DNA of 38,646 nt from Bifidobacterium breve (lineage in GTDB: Bacteria; Actinomycetota; Acidimicrobiia; Acidimicrobiales; Microtrichaceae): positions 1 to 38,646 of the forward strand of contig CAMDLX010000012.1 of NCBI GenBank assembly GCA_945901935.1. Reading direction: 5' to 3'. Positions 37,666 to 38,646 of this stretch are shown in pieces. Position numbers and translations under genes: made by a program. Within the stretch, counting starts at the first letter, position 1. Each line of letters begins with the position of its first letter. Below the pieces are notes generated by a model. That model was not told where the DNA came from, ran no database searches, and worked only from the letters and a program-made list of their open reading frames with translations.

Positions 37666-38624
37666 GCTGACCTCTCAGCCTCGGAAGAGACAAAGCTGCT
37701 CAGCCATGAAACGAGGTCGTCACGAAACTCCGCAGGCGACAAGATTTCGGCTCGGTCAAGGAAATTCATCATGAAGCTCCTCAAGCCACCCGGATTTCGT
37801 ACATCAAGTTCCAACACGAGCGAGCCGTCAGTTCGAGTTTCAGCAACTCTCAAGTCTGGATCTTCTGCAAGCACTGCGGGAGCGATCTCTGAGTCAATCA
37901 GCACTCTGGCTAACCTCACTTCTCCATCACCAATCTCCCACTGACGAAGCAGCACGCCCTCGATCACTTCGGGCAACGCATAGGAATCCGCGACGCCGGA
38001 ATCTACTGGACCTGTCAGCCTGTCGAGTCGAAAGCTTCGCTGCGCTTCGCGGTCTAAGTCGAAACCAGTCATGTACCAATGCCCGCGCCGGTACTCCAGA
38101 CGATAGGGCTGCACCTGTCGGGGGGCGCCTTCATAGTCAAAGCTGGCCACACGCCGCTCCAAAGTGCAGGCGAACAGCGTCAAGAGTTGTGGAGGCATGG
38201 GAACTGCACCAACAGGGGCGGCGCTTGCAGCCGCAGTCGAAGCTAGGCCACCGAGTTTGCGAAGCCCCTCTTCAAGATCATCCGGGTCAAGCCCCTCCGC
38301 TTGAATCATGGTTGCTGCTAAGTGAAGGGCTGCGAGTTCCTCGAGTTCGAGGCCAAGATCTGGCAATTCATAGCTGTCACGGATGATTGTGTAAGCAGCA
38401 CGCGGCTGTTCGAAGTGGTGAACCTCGACTGTCTCGATAGGTATCCCAACCTCTCGCAGAGACTCCTTATCTCGCTCGAAAGCCCTATGAAATGCAGCAT
38501 CAGACTGACCAGACTCAGCGTTTGGATAGCCAGGCACTCGAATACGGATTTGCTCCGCTGTTAGCGGAGTTGTGGTGTCGATCAATGCCGCCACAAGATT
38601 CAGGAGTCGCTCTACCCTTGCCAC
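37662..38624 (-). CDS. pafB: WYL-domain transcriptional regulator, PafB
   Basis: 320 residues. Helix-turn-helix at the N-terminus (RVERLLNLVAALIDTTTPLT; RIRVPGYPNAESGQSDAAFH), then the PafB-type RAFERDKESLREVGIPIET, an extended WYL domain with HWYMTGFDLDREAQRSFRLD, and a C-terminal region ending EILSPAEFRDDLVSWLSSFV. The paired order pafB-pafC, the PafB-like extended helix-turn-helix and the WYL motif support the names. GTG 38624 is used as start; the promoter lies beyond the 22 bp left in the window. Target genes, if any here, are not evident. Confidence 0.91.
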   Translation of the reverse strand: MARVERLLNLVAALIDTTTPLTAEQIRIRVPGYPNAESGQSDAAFHRAFERDKESLREVGIPIETVEVHHFEQPRAAYTIIRDSYELPDLGLELEELAALHLAATMIQAEGLDPDDLEEGLRKLGGLASTAAASAAPVGAVPMPPQLLTLFACTLERRVASFDYEGAPRQVQPYRLEYRRGHWYMTGFDLDREAQRSFRLDRLTGPVDSGVADSYALPEVIEGVLLRQWEIGDGEVRLARVLIDSEIAPAVLAEDPDLRVAETRTDGSLVLELDVRNPGGLRSFMMNFLDRAEILSPAEFRDDLVSWLSSFVSSEAERSA

Positions 38625-38646
38625 GACTTGATCTTATTGGGTCGGG

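Overview
The window reads as a compact, moderate-GC actinobacterial chromosome segment. The evidence is a mycothione reductase, an F420-type luciferase-like oxidoreductase, a pafB-pafC pair, an acidic DUF4193-like zinc protein, a double-length ThyX and steroid-type acyl-CoA dehydrogenases. The class Acidimicrobiia is my best guess from this mix (inference, not proven by any one gene). There is no rRNA, tRNA, CRISPR array, insertion sequence, integrase or phage gene. No gap between genes exceeds about 205 bp, and several neighbours overlap by 4-17 bp, so the genome looks streamlined. The window is cut inside an aldehyde dehydrogenase at the left end and stops 22 bp upstream of the pafB start at the right end.

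Left part (1-6922): the tail of an aldehyde dehydrogenase, a membrane-anchored protein with a sigma-factor-like region, a divergent LytR-CpsA-Psr (LCP) cell-wall ligase, a cyclophilin, an ABC1/UbiB-type kinase and an orphan TadE/TadG-like pilus pair. Middle part (6976-23384): a cytochrome P450 with a TetR regulator, divergent from an aldehyde dehydrogenase across a clear palindromic operator. Then come a J-domain protein, an alpha/beta hydrolase, an F420-type oxidoreductase, an L,D-transpeptidase and another aldehyde dehydrogenase. Next is a pair of acyl-CoA dehydrogenases resembling the heteromeric steroid side-chain enzymes, preceded by a site that fits the KstR consensus. Mycothione reductase, an epimerase, a multi-part Arg-Gly-rich/acidic protein and an enoyl-CoA hydratase complete this part. 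Together these suggest lipid or steroid-like catabolism with redox support.

Right part (23404-38624): a degenerate Nudix protein, a GNAT acetyltransferase and two actinobacterial-type small proteins, then a tandem-fusion ThyX, an M20 amidohydrolase and an MDR oxidoreductase. It ends in the recognisable actinobacterial block pafB-pafC ... tatB-tatC-helicase, here carrying a degenerate lipid-kinase-like protein at its end and, inside it, lepB, a glycerophosphodiesterase, a zinc-ribbon protein and a small membrane protein.

Points that stand out: (i) the 610-residue three-part protein with a regular acid/aliphatic tail; (ii) the membrane-tethered sigma-like protein; (iii) a probable CTG start for the helicase overlapping the tatC stop; (iv) a ThyX whose signature motif is split between its two halves; (v) short direct repeats of 9-18 bp that repeatedly duplicate gene start or stop regions.
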